DNA of 64,000 nucleotides from Stenotrophomonas rhizophila. GTDB lineage: Bacteria > Pseudomonadota > Gammaproteobacteria > Xanthomonadales > Xanthomonadaceae. Location: positions 62,001-126,000 of the forward strand of contig NZ_VDQT01000005.1 in NCBI RefSeq assembly GCF_007667275.1. Direction: 5' to 3'. The position numbers and the translations under genes are program-made. The notes under the pieces are model-generated. The model worked only from the letters and a program-made list of their open reading frames with translations, did not search any database and had not been told where the DNA came from. Shown here piece by piece: positions 1 to 8,862 of the stretch (position 1 is the first letter of the stretch; the number at the start of each line of letters is the position of its first letter).

Positions 1-1293
1 GTGCTCGGCCTGCTGCAGGCCATCCTGCGCCGCACCAGCTACCTGGCGCTGCTCGACGAACAACCCAGCGCGCTGTCGCGGCTGGTCGACGTGCTCGCGC
101 GCAGCGCGCTGCTGGCAGAGCGCATCGCCGCCTACCCGTTGCTGCTGGACGAACTGCTCGACGTGCGCGTCTCCGGCCCCATGCCCGACGCCGCCGCCAT
201 GCAGGCCGAGTGCGATGCCGCCCTGGCCGTGGATGACCCGGAAGCCGCGCTGCGCCTGCTCAATGAAACCCGCCTCGCGCTGAGCTTCCGCATGGCCTTG
301 GCCACGCTGGACGGCCGCCAGCGCGCCGTGGACAGCACCCGCCAGCTCGCCCAGCTTGCGCAGGCCGTGGTGGTCACCGCGCTGGCGATGGCGGATGCGG
401 ACATGCGCCGCGCGCACGGCGAAGTGCCCGGTGGTCGATTCGCGATCATCGGCTACGGCAGCCTGGGCGGTCTGGAGCTGGGCTTCGGCTCGGACCTGGA
501 CCTGGTGTTCCTGCACGACCACCCGGCCGACCAGGACAGCAGCAACGGCGCGCGCCCGCTGGATCCGGGTCGCTGGTACGCGCGCCTGGCGCAGAAGGTG
601 ATGGCGCTGCTCGGCGCGGTCACCGCCGCCGGCCGCCTGTACGACATCGACGTGCGCCTGCGCCCGGACGGCGGCAAGGGCTCGCTGGTGTCCTCGCTGG
701 CCAGCTATACCGAATACCAGCGCGAGCGCGCCTGGACCTGGGAACACCAGGCGCTGGTGCGCGCGCGCGGGATTGCCGGCGACGCCACCCTGCTGGCCGA
801 CTTCGAACGGATCCGCGCCACCACTCTGGCGAAACCGCGCGAACGCGACGTGCTGTTCGCCGACGTCATCAAGATGCGCGGCCGCATGCGCACCGAACTG
901 GACCGCAGCGACGCCGCGCGCTGGGACCTGAAGCAGGGCGCCGGCGGCATCGTGGACCTCGAGTTCCTGCTGCAGACCGGCGTGCTCGACAGCGCAGCCA
1001 CCAACCCGCAGGTAGTGGAACCGCGCGACACCCCAAGCCTGATCGACCAGCTCGCCAGCATCGCCTGGCTGCCGGGCGGCACCCGCGAGGCGCTGCACGA
1101 AGCGCACGCCGCGTTGCTGGACGTGGGATTGGCGTGCACGCTGGACAGGAGGCCGCGATTGGCGGTGCCAACGCCCCCCCTGGAAGAAGCGCAGCGCGTC
1201 ATCACCGCAGCCTGCGAAGCGGCAGAATTGCCGTTCGGTAGGGTCGGTTCCCAAACGACCGCCGATAGCGGTTCAACGTTCGGTAACGCATGA
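1..1293 (+). CDS. glnE: Glutamine synthetase adenylyltransferase/deadenylase, C-terminal part (5' end outside window)
   Basis: This is the C-terminal part of the bifunctional enzyme that attaches AMP to, and removes AMP from, glutamine synthetase in response to PII signalling. The frame is open from base 1, and about half of a ~940-residue protein is present. The nucleotidyltransferase motif [18 protein letters not shown] lies near residues 152-169. It is followed by [12 protein letters not shown] and the downstream helical segment with [10 protein letters not shown] and [12 protein letters not shown], all typical of the C-terminal adenylyltransferase domain. The end is odd: the last ~18 codons and the stop lie in a GTAG-headed repeat that recurs about 205 bases downstream, so the native C-terminus appears to have been replaced or extended. 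Family assignment is secure; the exact natural terminus is not. Confidence 0.93.
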   Translation: MLGLLQAILRRTSYLALLDEQPSALSRLVDVLARSALLAERIAAYPLLLDELLDVRVSGPMPDAAAMQAECDAALAVDDPEAALRLLNETRLALSFRMALATLDGRQRAVDSTRQLAQLAQAVVVTALAMADADMRRAHGEVPGGRFAIIGYGSLGGLELGFGSDLDLVFLHDHPADQDSSNGARPLDPGRWYARLAQKVMALLGAVTAAGRLYDIDVRLRPDGGKGSLVSSLASYTEYQRERAWTWEHQALVRARGIAGDATLLADFERIRATTLAKPRERDVLFADVIKMRGRMRTELDRSDAARWDLKQGAGGIVDLEFLLQTGVLDSAATNPQVVEPRDTPSLIDQLASIAWLPGGTREALHEAHAALLDVGLACTLDRRPRLAVPTPPLEEAQRVITAACEAAELPFGRVGSQTTADSGSTFGNA

Positions 1294-1606
1294 CCCGGAC
1301 CAAAGCAAACGCCGTCCCCGACGATGTTCATGCCGCAACCGAACGCGGAACACCTAACGGCGGTCGATAGGGATGCGACCCCACCGGCGCTGCTCCATCG
1401 CAACGAGCCTGGACCCATCAATCCGCACGGAAATGCCTTCCGGTAGGGTCGGTTCCCAAACGACCGCCGATAGCGGTTCAACATTCGGTAACGCATGACC
1501 CCGGGCAAAAACAAAAGCCGTCCCCGACGACGTTCATGCCACAACCGAACGCGGAAAACGTAACGGCGGTCGATAGGGATGCGACCCTACCGGTACTCCA
1601 TCGTTA
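1236..1606. repeat. Tandem duplication of a ~165-bp paired REP module
   Basis: Two near-identical copies lie about 205 bases apart (about 1236-1401 and 1441-1606). Each opens with GTAGGGTCGGTTCCCAAACG, which folds as a GGTCG/CGACC hairpin. Each closes with the inverted partner ending in GATGCGACCC, so each copy looks like a REP pair (BIME). The first copy starts inside the 3' end of glnE. Related heads occur near 7000, 35801 and 35983. The stretch after glnE holds nothing else I can recognise. Confidence 0.8.
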
Positions 1607-1620
1607 CGTGCCTGCACCCA

Positions 1621-2175
1621 TCACGCCGTACGCGGCGCCATCTTCCACAGCAACGCGCGGAACGGCGCCAGCAGGAACACGCCGATGGCCAGCTTCACCG
1701 CCAGGTCGCCCGCTGCCCAGCTCACCCACGGCAAGCTCGAGCCGGCAAACGCAATGCTCCAGAAAATTGTGGTATCCAACGTCGCACTGCACGTGGTCGC
1801 CACCATCGGCGCGCGCCACCAATGCCCGCGCCGCAACCGATCAAACACGGTGATATCCAGCAGCTGCGCGGCGATGAACGCCAGGCACGAGGCCACCGCA
1901 ATGCGCGGTGTGGCGATCCAGATCGACAGCACCACCGCCAACGCAAACCCGGCCCATGCCACCCTGCGTGCCGCTGCGGGACCAAACCGGCGGTTGATCA
2001 GGTTGCTCACCAGGAACGCCACCGGGTAGCTGAAGGCGCCCCAGGTCAGCCAGTCGTTGATCGGGTACTGCACCAGCACGTTCGAGCCCAGCACCACCGC
2101 ACCCATGGCCAGCACCGCCAGCAGCAGCGAGCGCGGGGTCAACGGAGCGAACACGATGTCAGGGCGCGCGGTCAT
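1621..2175 (-). CDS. yhhQ: Queuosine precursor transporter, YhhQ/VUT (DUF165) family
   Basis: This is a predicted inner-membrane protein of 184 residues with about six hydrophobic segments. The family imports queuosine precursors (preQ0/preQ1) for tRNA modification. Family landmarks are the NLINRRFGPAAARRV loop, the AFIAAQLLDITVFDRLR segment with a following WW, and the TLDTTIFWSIAF segment, all in the usual order. Length matches the family (about 180-230). The ATG start is directly preceded by intergenic sequence with no overlapping gene. It converges with glnE, the two being separated by the duplicated REP module, and no queuosine biosynthesis gene is adjacent. Confidence 0.88.
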   Translation of the reverse strand: MTARPDIVFAPLTPRSLLLAVLAMGAVVLGSNVLVQYPINDWLTWGAFSYPVAFLVSNLINRRFGPAAARRVAWAGFALAVVLSIWIATPRIAVASCLAFIAAQLLDITVFDRLRRGHWWRAPMVATTCSATLDTTIFWSIAFAGSSLPWVSWAAGDLAVKLAIGVFLLAPFRALLWKMAPRTA

Positions 2176-2259
2176 GGCGTACCAGGGGCAGGGCAGGGAA
2201 GCCGCGGATTATCCCCGCTCCGCGCCCCCGCAGCCACCCCGCGCTATTCACCTGACGAT

Positions 2260-2406
2260 TCGGCCCAATCTAATGATTCATCTCATCAATCGGCCCGGCC
2301 AAGGCGATCCACCTCACCGATCGGCCCGACGCAACGATCCACCCCACCAACCGGCTCGACGCAACGATCCATCTCACGGGCCGCCCCGACGCAATGAACC
2401 CCCGTA
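2260..2406. repeat. Minisatellite of ~30-bp units
   Basis: About five imperfect head-to-tail copies of a 30-31 bp unit, typified by TCGGCCCGACGCAACGATCC followed by a CACCCCACCAA-like tail, fill most of the gap between the transporter and the next gene. Because 30 is a multiple of three, the frame stays open on both strands and produces spurious Pro/Arg-rich reading frames. There are no spacers, so it is not a CRISPR array. Confidence 0.75.
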
Positions 2407-2426
2407 GAGCCGGGCTCTGCCCGGCT
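2404..2426 (+). repeat. GTAG REP (SMAG-type) element
   Basis: A GTAG head is followed by the AGCCGGGC/GCCCGGCT hairpin. It abuts the minisatellite and lies just downstream of the stop of the following minus-strand gene, a typical intergenic REP position. Confidence 0.8.
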
Positions 2427-2432
2427 GCTCTG

Positions 2433-2957
2433 CTACCATCGCTCGCTGGAACTACTCGCCGCCGCATCCGCCGTCGGCAAAAACGCCAGCGCCGTGCCCT
2501 GCGCATCGGCCACCATCCACCCGGCACCGGCCTCGGTGGGCGTGAAGGCCAACACATCGCCGACCTTCAGCGCCTGTGCCGGACTGTCATCCCGCGCAGG
2601 CCACTGCACCACGGCCAGGTCGGCAGGTGCCTCCGGGTTCTTCAATGCCACCTGGTACGCACCATCGGCCTGCCGCTCCACCTTCTCCACGGTGAGCGGC
2701 GGCAACGGACCGGCCTTCGTGCCAACGGTGCCAGTCCCCTTGCCCTTGACCGCGCTGCGCCGTTCCGAACCCTTCGCCGACCCCTTGAACCCCGCCGCCG
2801 TCAGCCAGATCGGCGCGGTAACCACGGCGATGCTCACGTAAGCACTGAGCGCCGCGTAGCTCACCGACTGCTGGCTCGGGGTGAAGTGCTGCGCACCGGC
2901 CTGCGGTGCGGCAATGGCCACGCTCAATGCCACGGCCAGGATCGAATAACGCTTCAT
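2433..2957 (-). CDS. Small secreted protein of unknown function
   Basis: The start at 2957 is chosen because it has a good ribosome-binding site (GGAG) and begins a clean signal peptide (MKRYSILAVALSVAIAAPQA, cleavage near AGA-Q). The mature part begins HFTPSQQSVSYAALSAYVSIAVVTAPIWL, where a second hydrophobic stretch may act as a membrane anchor. The C-terminal half is an SH3-like run (VEKVERQADGAYQVALKNPE...LKVGDVLAFTP). It lies 55 bases downstream of the DUF2145 gene on the same strand, so the two are probably co-transcribed. I do not recognise a named family. Confidence 0.7.
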   Translation of the reverse strand: MKRYSILAVALSVAIAAPQAGAQHFTPSQQSVSYAALSAYVSIAVVTAPIWLTAAGFKGSAKGSERRSAVKGKGTGTVGTKAGPLPPLTVEKVERQADGAYQVALKNPEAPADLAVVQWPARDDSPAQALKVGDVLAFTPTEAGAGWMVADAQGTALAFLPTADAAASSSSERW

Positions 2958-3012
2958 GCCAACTCCTTCTGCAAAGGCGGTACCGGCAGCATGCCGGCAT
3001 CGCAAAAAATCG

Positions 3013-3891
3013 TCAGGGCTTCGGTGCCGCCATCCCCGCCACCGGCACATGCGCCACGCTCAACTCCTGCGCCAGCGCCCCGCGCTTCTGCAGGAAATCA
3101 AACACCGATTCCACCGTTACCACCGAATAATTCCCGGAAACGCGCTCGCTGGCCGGGTGGTCGGTAGTGGCTGCATTGGCCGAGAAGAACCGCGCCCCCA
3201 ACCGCTTGCCCACCCCGATATGCAACGAACTGGGCTGGTACATCTGCTCCTTCAACCACGTCTGCACCTGCGCGCGTCGCACCAGCAACGTGCCATCGCG
3301 CGACTGTGCGATCGCCGCCGCCAGCACCTCCAGCACCCACTGGTTGGAGTTCTGGTATTCATCGCTGAAGGGATAGGCCACCACGCTGTAACGCGGTTCG
3401 TGCAGCGCCTTGGCCTGGATCGCGGGCGGCGTCAGCATCGTTTTCAACGCCGCGCGAACGGCCGGCGTCGGCACGCCCACGCGCAGGTCGGTATGCGTGC
3501 CGGTTTCGCCGATGAAGTTGCTCAGGCCCTCGCGGAACAACGTGGATTCGGATGACTTGCAGCGGTTGAGCAGATGCACCGTGCGCCAGCTGCCGTCGTC
3601 CTCGCGCACCGCGAAGGCCAGATGGCTGTGGCGCAGGCCGTACCGGCTGAGATCCTGGCCCCCGCGCGCGATGATCACTGCATCGACGTCGTCCAATGCT
3701 TCCAGGGCTTCATCGGCGCGCTGCGCCACATCGAACATCGATGCCAGCGCGGCCGGGGTGGGGTGGCGCTCCATGCACTCGGGCTGTTGCGATTGGGCCT
3801 GGGCCAGTGGGGCGGCCAGCCAAAGAACCGCGCACAGCAGTGCGGGCAGCGCGATGCGCTTGATGGGCGGTGCGGGGCAGGGCAGGTCCAT
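3013..3891 (-). CDS. DUF2145 family exported protein
   Basis: A 292-residue exported protein with an N-terminal signal peptide (hydrophobic segment about residues 12-32, cleavage near AQA). DUF2145 landmarks are visible: a Cys in the mature N-terminus (PECMERHP), ARGGQDLSRYGLRHSHLAF, HLLNRCKSS, a YSVVAYPFSDEYQNSNQWV segment and a final TVESVFDFL. The conserved R-QDLS...SH and NSNQW patterns resemble papain-like peptidases, but I would not name a catalytic residue. The biochemical role of the family is not established. It is followed by a small secreted protein on the same strand, suggesting a two-gene unit. Confidence 0.85.
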   Translation of the reverse strand: MDLPCPAPPIKRIALPALLCAVLWLAAPLAQAQSQQPECMERHPTPAALASMFDVAQRADEALEALDDVDAVIIARGGQDLSRYGLRHSHLAFAVREDDGSWRTVHLLNRCKSSESTLFREGLSNFIGETGTHTDLRVGVPTPAVRAALKTMLTPPAIQAKALHEPRYSVVAYPFSDEYQNSNQWVLEVLAAAIAQSRDGTLLVRRAQVQTWLKEQMYQPSSLHIGVGKRLGARFFSANAATTDHPASERVSGNYSVVTVESVFDFLQKRGALAQELSVAHVPVAGMAAPKP

Positions 3892-3951
3892 TGCAGTTCA
3901 GTCTCCGGCGGTACGGGGCCGCGCGGGCATCATAGCCGTATCAGGCTGTGT

Positions 3952-3973
3952 GCCGACCAACGGTCGGCGCTAC
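3952..3973 (-). repeat. GTAG REP (SMAG-type) element
   Basis: Read on the minus strand it is GTAGCGCCGACCGTTGGTCGGC, a GTAG head plus GCCGACC/GGTCGGC hairpin. The same sequence recurs at 28670 and, unusually, inside blaR1 at 42265. Confidence 0.8.
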
Positions 3974-4051
3974 CGGGGTGCGGCAACGGCGGCGTGGTGA
4001 CACCCCACGGGTGTCATCGCAGACCCAGACCACCCCGCATCATCCCCCCGT

Positions 4052-4264
4052 TCACCGGCTCAACTCCCGCGCACAGGGCTCACTCACAGGTATCGGCGGA
4101 TCCTCCGGCCAGCGCTCTTTCTTCTGCGCGTCCGTGCGCGGCGGCTGGTTGCGATACGCGGTGAGCTCCTTGTGGCAGCTCCACGACACCGCGTCCTGCC
4201 CGGTGGGCATGCTTGAACACCCCATCAACAACAGGACCAAAAATCCCAACACCGCACTACGCAT
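4052..4264 (-). CDS. Small lipoprotein of unknown function
   Basis: Seventy residues with a lipoprotein signal (MRSAVLGFLVLLLMGC, lipobox LMGC), so probably an outer- or inner-membrane-anchored periplasmic peptide. The mature part is short and charged (WSCHKELTAYRN...WPEDPPIPVSEPCAREL) with two Cys that could pair. Two ATGs lie six bases apart; the second (4264) is chosen because GGAGG sits six bases before it, whereas it directly abuts the first (4270). No family is recognised. It lies downstream of the ELM1-type gene on the same strand. Confidence 0.6.
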   Translation of the reverse strand: MRSAVLGFLVLLLMGCSSMPTGQDAVSWSCHKELTAYRNQPPRTDAQKKERWPEDPPIPVSEPCARELSR

Positions 4265-4338
4265 GCGCATCCTCCCTCCCTGGTGAATCTCGAATCTACC
4301 GCATCGTCGCCGCATCGGCAGCCACGCACACACCGCCG

Positions 4339-5310
4339 TCAGGCGCGGATACCGAACGCCTCGCGCACCTGCGCAGCAACGCGCCCGGTTTCGCGCAACG
4401 GTTCAATCGGGCCCACGCAGCTCCAATCCAGCCAGCGTTCCTGCAAGCGCCCACGCGCGCGCAGCGCCTGCTGGAACTGCACCATACGCCCCTGCGCCTG
4501 CTGTTCCAGCGCCACCGCTACCGGCAGGCGCGTGCCGCAGGCTTCGGACAGCAGGTTCACCGAATCGGGCGATACCACCACCCGGTCGGCCCAGCCCAGC
4601 AGCCCCGCGTACGGGTTCACCCCGTCGCCGCCATCGCCCCAGATCACATGCGGCACATCGGCGAACGCACTGCGCAACACCCCCACCAGCGCCGGCGGCG
4701 TGCGCCGCGACGTGGTGGCCAGCAGGCTGCCGCCCTCCGCGCGCAGCTGGTCGGCCAGCTGCTGGAAGACCTTCACCATGTCCGGCTCGTGCCACGGCGC
4801 GTGCGGGGTCGGCCCGCCTACCAGCAGCGCCGTACGCGGCCCGGGCAGCTCGCCGAAACCGGCAAATGCCGCACGGCCCACCGCAAGCCAGTCATCGTCC
4901 ACCGGGTTCAAGCTGCCCAGCAGGGTGAGCACGTTGCTGCCGCGCAGGCGGTCGTGCTCGGGCACCACCAGCAGGTCCCAATGGCGCGTGCCCAGCCGCG
5001 GATCCAGGATCTGCACCACGTTGCTGCCACGCCGGCGCAGTTCGCGCAGCGCCCCGGCCGCCTGGCGGCCACAGCCCACCGCCAGCTGCGGCGGTTGCGC
5101 AGTCAATGACGCGAATGCCTCGCCGTAGCCCCCGGCCATGCCCGGCAGCCAGCGCGGCGCCGCCCACTTCCACGGCGCGCGCGGCAACAACACCAGCGGC
5201 CGATGCACCCCCAGCTTCAGTGCCGTGGCCAGCGCCACCGCCTGCCGGACATTGCCGGCGCGGCCGTCAGTGATCGTCCAGGGCGGACTCCATCGTTTCA
5301 CGTGTGGCAT
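4339..5310 (-). CDS. ELM1/GtrOC1 family protein (mitochondrial fission ELM1-like, COG3660)
   Basis: A 323-residue protein matching the bacterial ELM1 family, which has a glycosyltransferase-B-like fold and is often found near envelope polysaccharide genes; its reaction is not established. Landmarks are [14 protein letters not shown] near the N-terminus, [24 protein letters not shown], the [16 protein letters not shown] segment near the middle, and [23 protein letters not shown] in the C-terminal half. The start has no better alternative and gives the family's usual N-terminus. It is transcribed away from the nitroreductase gene, with 125 bases between the two starts. Confidence 0.85.
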   Translation of the reverse strand: MPHVKRWSPPWTITDGRAGNVRQAVALATALKLGVHRPLVLLPRAPWKWAAPRWLPGMAGGYGEAFASLTAQPPQLAVGCGRQAAGALRELRRRGSNVVQILDPRLGTRHWDLLVVPEHDRLRGSNVLTLLGSLNPVDDDWLAVGRAAFAGFGELPGPRTALLVGGPTPHAPWHEPDMVKVFQQLADQLRAEGGSLLATTSRRTPPALVGVLRSAFADVPHVIWGDGGDGVNPYAGLLGWADRVVVSPDSVNLLSEACGTRLPVAVALEQQAQGRMVQFQQALRARGRLQERWLDWSCVGPIEPLRETGRVAAQVREAFGIRA

Positions 5311-5435
5311 TAATTCGTTTCAATAAGGCTGGGTGTTGCAACAGTCGCGACACTCTACACTGCGAACCTTCGCCGGCCGCCGCTGCCCTTAAGGTAGCGC
5401 ACGGTGAACAGGATTCCCTTTCTACTGGAGGCTTC

Positions 5436-6026
5436 ATGTCCAACGTGCTCAACGATGCTGCGCTCGACCAGTTGTTCCGTACCGCCCGTACCCAGAACGC
5501 CTTCCTCGACAAGCCGGTGGAAGACGACCAGCTCAAGGCGCTGTACGACCTGCTGAAGTGGGGCCCCACCGCCGCCAATGGCAGCCCGGCGCGCTTCGTG
5601 TTCGTGAAGTCCGCCGAAGCCAAGGCCAAGCTGGCCCCCGCGCTGTCCGAAGGCAACCACGACAAGACCCTGGCCGCGCCGGTCACCGTGATCATCGGCT
5701 TCGACGAAGACTTCCACGAAAAGCTGCCGTACCTGTTCCCGCACACCGACGCCAAGGCCTGGTTCGACGGCCCGCGCGAAGGCCGCCACGAATCGGCGTT
5801 CCGCAACGGCAGCCTGCAGGGTGCCTACCTGATCCTGGCCGCGCGCGCGCTGGGCCTGGACGCTGGCCCGATGAGCGGTTTCGACCCGGCCAAGGTCGAC
5901 GAAGCCTTCTTCAAGGGCACCACCATCAAGTCGAATTTCCTGGTCAATCTGGGTTACGGTGATTCTTCGGGCCTGTTCCCGCGCCTGCCTCGCCTGTCCT
6001 TCGACGAAGCGGCCCGCATCGCCTAA
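5436..6026 (+). CDS. RutE-type nitroreductase / malonic semialdehyde reductase family protein
   Basis: A 196-residue FMN-dependent nitroreductase-fold protein most like RutE/HadB (RutE reduces malonic semialdehyde to 3-hydroxypropionate in uracil catabolism). The start at 5436 follows a CTGGAGG site and gives the canonical [14 protein letters not shown] beginning. Signature segments are [24 protein letters not shown], the [29 protein letters not shown] run, and [10 protein letters not shown] near the C-terminus. No other rut gene is nearby, so a role in detoxifying small aldehydes or quinones is as likely as pyrimidine breakdown. Confidence 0.85.
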   Translation: MSNVLNDAALDQLFRTARTQNAFLDKPVEDDQLKALYDLLKWGPTAANGSPARFVFVKSAEAKAKLAPALSEGNHDKTLAAPVTVIIGFDEDFHEKLPYLFPHTDAKAWFDGPREGRHESAFRNGSLQGAYLILAARALGLDAGPMSGFDPAKVDEAFFKGTTIKSNFLVNLGYGDSSGLFPRLPRLSFDEAARIA

Positions 6027-6040
6027 GCGTTTCCGCCGAA

Positions 6041-6063
6041 GAGAACGGCCTGGCGCCGTTCTC
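6041..6063 (+). terminator. Hairpin after the nitroreductase gene
   Basis: A perfect 9-bp stem (GAGAACGGC/GCCGTTCTC) with a five-base loop starts 14 bases after the stop codon. There is no T-tract, so it may be a weak or factor-assisted terminator or only a 3'-stabilising hairpin. Confidence 0.45.
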
Positions 6064-6186
6064 GACGTCGCGCAGTGACGGCCCGAAGGGTATGCACCCC
6101 GCTGGCCGGTACCATTGGCCTGTCCCTGCGGACGGGCTGTTGCACCCCTTCCTGTGTTCCCTTCCCATTCGAGAGAGAGACCTGCC

Positions 6187-6894
6187 ATGACCGTGACCCG
6201 CAAACTGCTGCTGCCGTTGGCCCTGACCCTGGCCATCGCCGCCTGCTCCAAGCCGGCTGAAGAAACCGCAGCTCCGGCCGCCGACGCCACCCCGGCCGCT
6301 GCCGCCACCGCACCGGCCGAAACGGCTGCTGCCCCGGCCGCCGCCCCGGCTGCCGACGCCATCCAGATCGCCTCGGGCACCTACAAGCTCGACCCGAGCC
6401 ACACCGACGTGCTGGCCCAGTGGAGCCACTTCGGCTTCTCGCACCCGACCGCGCACTTCGGCTCGGCCGAAGGCACCCTGGTGTATGACGCCGCCGACGT
6501 GACCAAGAGCACCGTGGAAGTGAAGCTGCCGCTGACCGGCCTGAACAGCTTCACCGCCAAGTTCGACGAACACCTGCGCAGCGCCGACTTCTTCGACGCC
6601 GCCAAGTTCCCGGCCGCCACCTTCAAGAGCACCAAGGTGGAAGCTGCCGGCACCAACAAGTTGAAGGTTACCGGCGACCTGACCATCAAGGACATCACCA
6701 AGCCGGTGACCCTGGACGTGACCGTCAACGGCGGCGGCGAGCACCCGATGGCCAAGGTGCCGGCGGCTGGTTTCGACGCCACCACCACCATCAAGCGCAG
6801 CGACTTCGGCGTGGGCGCCTACGCCCCGAACGTGAGCGACGAAGTGAACATCCGCATCACCACCGAAGCCACCGGCGAAAAGCCGGCTGCCTAA
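6187..6894 (+). CDS. YceI family periplasmic lipoprotein
   Basis: A 235-residue protein with a lipoprotein signal (LPLALTLAIAAC, Cys 20) followed by a ~35-residue Ala/Pro-rich linker and a YceI lipocalin-like barrel. YceI proteins bind polyisoprenoid-type lipids in the periplasm. Family landmarks are YKLDPSHTDVLAQWSHFGFSHPTAHF, KLPLTGLNSFTAKFDEHLRSADFFDA, VTGDLTIKDITKPVTLDV and the terminal RSDFGVGAYAPNVSDEVNI. The start at 6187 follows a GAGAGAGA-type purine-rich site. It stands alone and is closed by a strong rho-independent terminator. Confidence 0.9.
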   Translation: MTVTRKLLLPLALTLAIAACSKPAEETAAPAADATPAAAATAPAETAAAPAAAPAADAIQIASGTYKLDPSHTDVLAQWSHFGFSHPTAHFGSAEGTLVYDAADVTKSTVEVKLPLTGLNSFTAKFDEHLRSADFFDAAKFPAATFKSTKVEAAGTNKLKVTGDLTIKDITKPVTLDVTVNGGGEHPMAKVPAAGFDATTTIKRSDFGVGAYAPNVSDEVNIRITTEATGEKPAA

Positions 6895-6914
6895 GCGGTA
6901 ACGATGTTGAACGC

Positions 6915-6944
6915 AAAAATCCCGCCGAAAGGCGGGATTTTTGT
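6915..6944 (+). terminator. Rho-independent terminator of the yceI gene
   Basis: AAAAATCCCGCC, a GAAA tetraloop and the complementary GGCGGGATTTTT form a near-ideal intrinsic terminator that can work in both directions. Confidence 0.9.
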
Positions 6945-6999
6945 TTGTGCGCCGCGCGACGGGATAACGGATCTCAGCACCGGACAGGGTGCTGCATCG

Positions 7000-7024
7000 G
7001 TAGGGTCGGTTCCCAAACGACCGC
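7000..7024 (+). repeat. GTAG REP of the GGTCG/CGACC subtype
   Basis: It has the same GTAG-headed hairpin as the duplicated copies after glnE and shares a flanking GGTAACGCATGACC tail. It sits between the yceI terminator and the end of the next minus-strand gene. Confidence 0.7.
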
Positions 7025-7093
7025 ACGTAACGGCACACCGTCCGGTAACGCATGACCTGTACCGAAACAACCGCCGTCCCACCCCCCACAGCC

Positions 7094-7510
7094 TCACACC
7101 GTAGCGATCTTCACCAACCACCCGGTAGCAAAATCCGTAGGCAACCGCCGCGCAGGCGCAGTCAACCCGCTCTCCCGCAAAAACACATGCGTAGCCTGTG
7201 CGAAATTCTGCCGCGCAATCAACGCCGTCTGCTTCACCGCACCCTGCTGCTTGCGCAGCTGCACGATCTGCAGGCTCGGCTTCCCCGGCAGCGCGTACTT
7301 CTGGTAACGGCGCAGCTCATCGGCCACCAGCGTGATATCCGCATTGGCCTGCACCAGCGCCAACTGCGCCCGTGCCAGCGGCAACACCGCCTCGCGCATC
7401 GGCACCGTGGCCAGCGGCGCGGCAGTGGCCAGCGCTGCATCCAGCGCGGGATCAGCACGCTCCAGGCGCGCGATCAGATCGGCCAGAGCCGGAAGAGAAG
7501 CTGCTTGCAT
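7094..7510 (-). CDS. Conserved-looking hypothetical protein, all-helical
   Basis: About 138 residues with no signal peptide or membrane segment. Composition is Ala/Leu-rich with heptad-like spacing (LADLIARLERADPALDAAL, QLRKQQGAVKQTALIARQNF), consistent with a helical cytoplasmic protein. I chose the ATG at 7510 over an upstream TTG. No domain family is recognised. GC-rich codon use matches the backbone, which supports it as a real gene. It stands alone, bounded by REP-rich intergenic DNA on both sides. Confidence 0.6.
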   Translation of the reverse strand: MQAASLPALADLIARLERADPALDAALATAAPLATVPMREAVLPLARAQLALVQANADITLVADELRRYQKYALPGKPSLQIVQLRKQQGAVKQTALIARQNFAQATHVFLRESGLTAPARRLPTDFATGWLVKIATV

Positions 7511-7551
7511 CGAAAGTGGGCCGGGCAAAACGCGATTGTCGCATGGGGCGG

Positions 7552-7953
7552 GTCACGACCAACGGTCGTGACCTACCGGGGTTTGCGGACAACCGCGCGT
7601 TTGCAGGGCACGGGGTGCGCCGCCCGTCCACACAGGTCCGGGAACCCACCGGGGCCGGAACGCACCCCGGGGCCGGAACGCACCCGGGGTCGGAACGCAC
7701 CCGGGGCCGGAACGCACCCGGGGCCGGAACGCCAGCCGGGGCCGGAACGCCAGCCGGGGCCGGAACGCCACCCGGTAGCGCCGGCCGTTGGCCGGCCCAC
7801 GCAGCGTCCCATCGTCCCAAACACCGAAACCGCAGCTGCGCCGGCTGGGCTGCCCTTCGTCGGGGTTCCCACGGCCGGCCAACGGCCGGCGCTACCGGGT
7901 GGCGTTCCGGCGGCACCGGCCCACCGCGGTAGCGCACGACCGTTGGTCGTGCG
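7552..7953. repeat. REP cluster with a 17-18 bp minisatellite
   Basis: The gap between two minus-strand genes is almost entirely repeat. It contains a REP with a GTCACGACC hairpin (7552-7577), a tandem array of seven 17-18 bp units built on CCGGGGCCGGAACGCA (about 7647-7774), and three further GTAG REPs (7775-7796, 7874-7895 inverted, 7929-7953). The open frames crossing it are compositional artefacts. Confidence 0.8.
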
Positions 7954-7972
7954 GGCGCCAACGGCGCGCGCC

Positions 7973-8767
7973 TCAATCCCCCTCATGCCCCGCATGCGCC
8001 TTCCAATACCCCTTCGAGCGGATCCACTCCTTCGGCACCCCCAGGTGCCCCTCGATGTACTTCCGCATCATCCGCGCCCGGCGCGACTCCGCGGCAATCC
8101 AGTAGAACGTATCGCCCTCCGGCTCCTCGAAATCCGTCAGCACATCCTCCAGCAACGTACTGTTGGCCGCATCAAACCCATTGCGCTCCAACCACGACAC
8201 CCGGATCCGCTCATCCTCAGGCAACGCCTGCCGATCCTCCGCCTCAGGAATCTCGATATACACCTCCGCCCGCGCCTGCTCCGGCAGCGTCTCCAACCAG
8301 CGCCCGATCGCCGGCAGCGCGGTCTCATCGCCAAACAGCACATACGTATCGAAATCATCCGCCGTAATGTGCGACCCACGCGGCCCACCCACCGCAATCG
8401 CATGCCCCGGCTGCGCATTGGCCGCCCAGCGCGACGCCACCCCGTCGCCGTGCATCACGAAGTCGATGGCCAGCTCGTTGCTCTCCAGATCCCACCAGCG
8501 CGGCGTGTAATCGCGCGCAGGGGAGGGCAGCTGGCCCTCCGGATACCGCGGGCCTTCCGGCGTCATCGTCGGCACCACGAACTGGCCTTCCTCGTTCGGG
8601 AAGAACAGCTTCACGTGGTCATCCGGCGAAGGCGAATCGAAACCCTCCAGCGCCGCACCGCCCACGATCACCCGGCGCATGCACGGGCTGATCTCCTCGG
8701 TGCGCAGCACCTCCAGCGGGCGGAACTTCACGGTGTGGCGCACCAGTTTGTTTTCATGCAGAGCCAT
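7973..8767 (-). CDS. Siderophore-interacting protein, NADPH-dependent ferric-siderophore reductase (ViuB/YqjH family)
   Basis: A 264-residue FAD-binding ferredoxin-reductase-like enzyme that reduces ferric siderophores in the cytoplasm to release iron. Landmarks are RVIVGG with DDHVKLFFP in the FAD domain, RDYTPRWWD (the RxYTxR flavin motif), DFVMHGDGVASRWAANAQPGHAIAVGGPRG, and the C-terminal FYWIAAESRRARMMRKYI characteristic of this family, followed by the GYW segment. It lies downstream of a PadR-type regulator gene on the same strand, 95 bases apart, an arrangement reminiscent of E. coli yqjH/yqjI, where a PadR-type protein controls the reductase. Confidence 0.92.
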   Translation of the reverse strand: MALHENKLVRHTVKFRPLEVLRTEEISPCMRRVIVGGAALEGFDSPSPDDHVKLFFPNEEGQFVVPTMTPEGPRYPEGQLPSPARDYTPRWWDLESNELAIDFVMHGDGVASRWAANAQPGHAIAVGGPRGSHITADDFDTYVLFGDETALPAIGRWLETLPEQARAEVYIEIPEAEDRQALPEDERIRVSWLERNGFDAANSTLLEDVLTDFEEPEGDTFYWIAAESRRARMMRKYIEGHLGVPKEWIRSKGYWKAHAGHEGD

Positions 8768-8862
8768 GGCGATGTACCTGTTTCAATGCCGCCGCAGCGG
8801 CGTATGGGGGAAAGACCTGGCTGGCGCGAAGCGGGCGGGGTCGAAAGGGAATAGAGGGGGAG

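Noticed and set aside
6997-7100. Possible riboswitch or small RNA after the yceI terminator
   Set aside because: It is explained by the REP repeat family and its conserved flank.
7647-7774. Possible CRISPR array
   Set aside because: Units are 17-18 bp and directly abutting with no unique spacers; no cas gene is near. The same reasoning excludes 2260-2406 and 44393-44542.
7052-8854. 600-codon plus-strand frame
   Set aside because: Runs across minisatellite, REPs and the antisense of a clear siderophore-interacting protein gene; Arg/Pro-rich and without domains.
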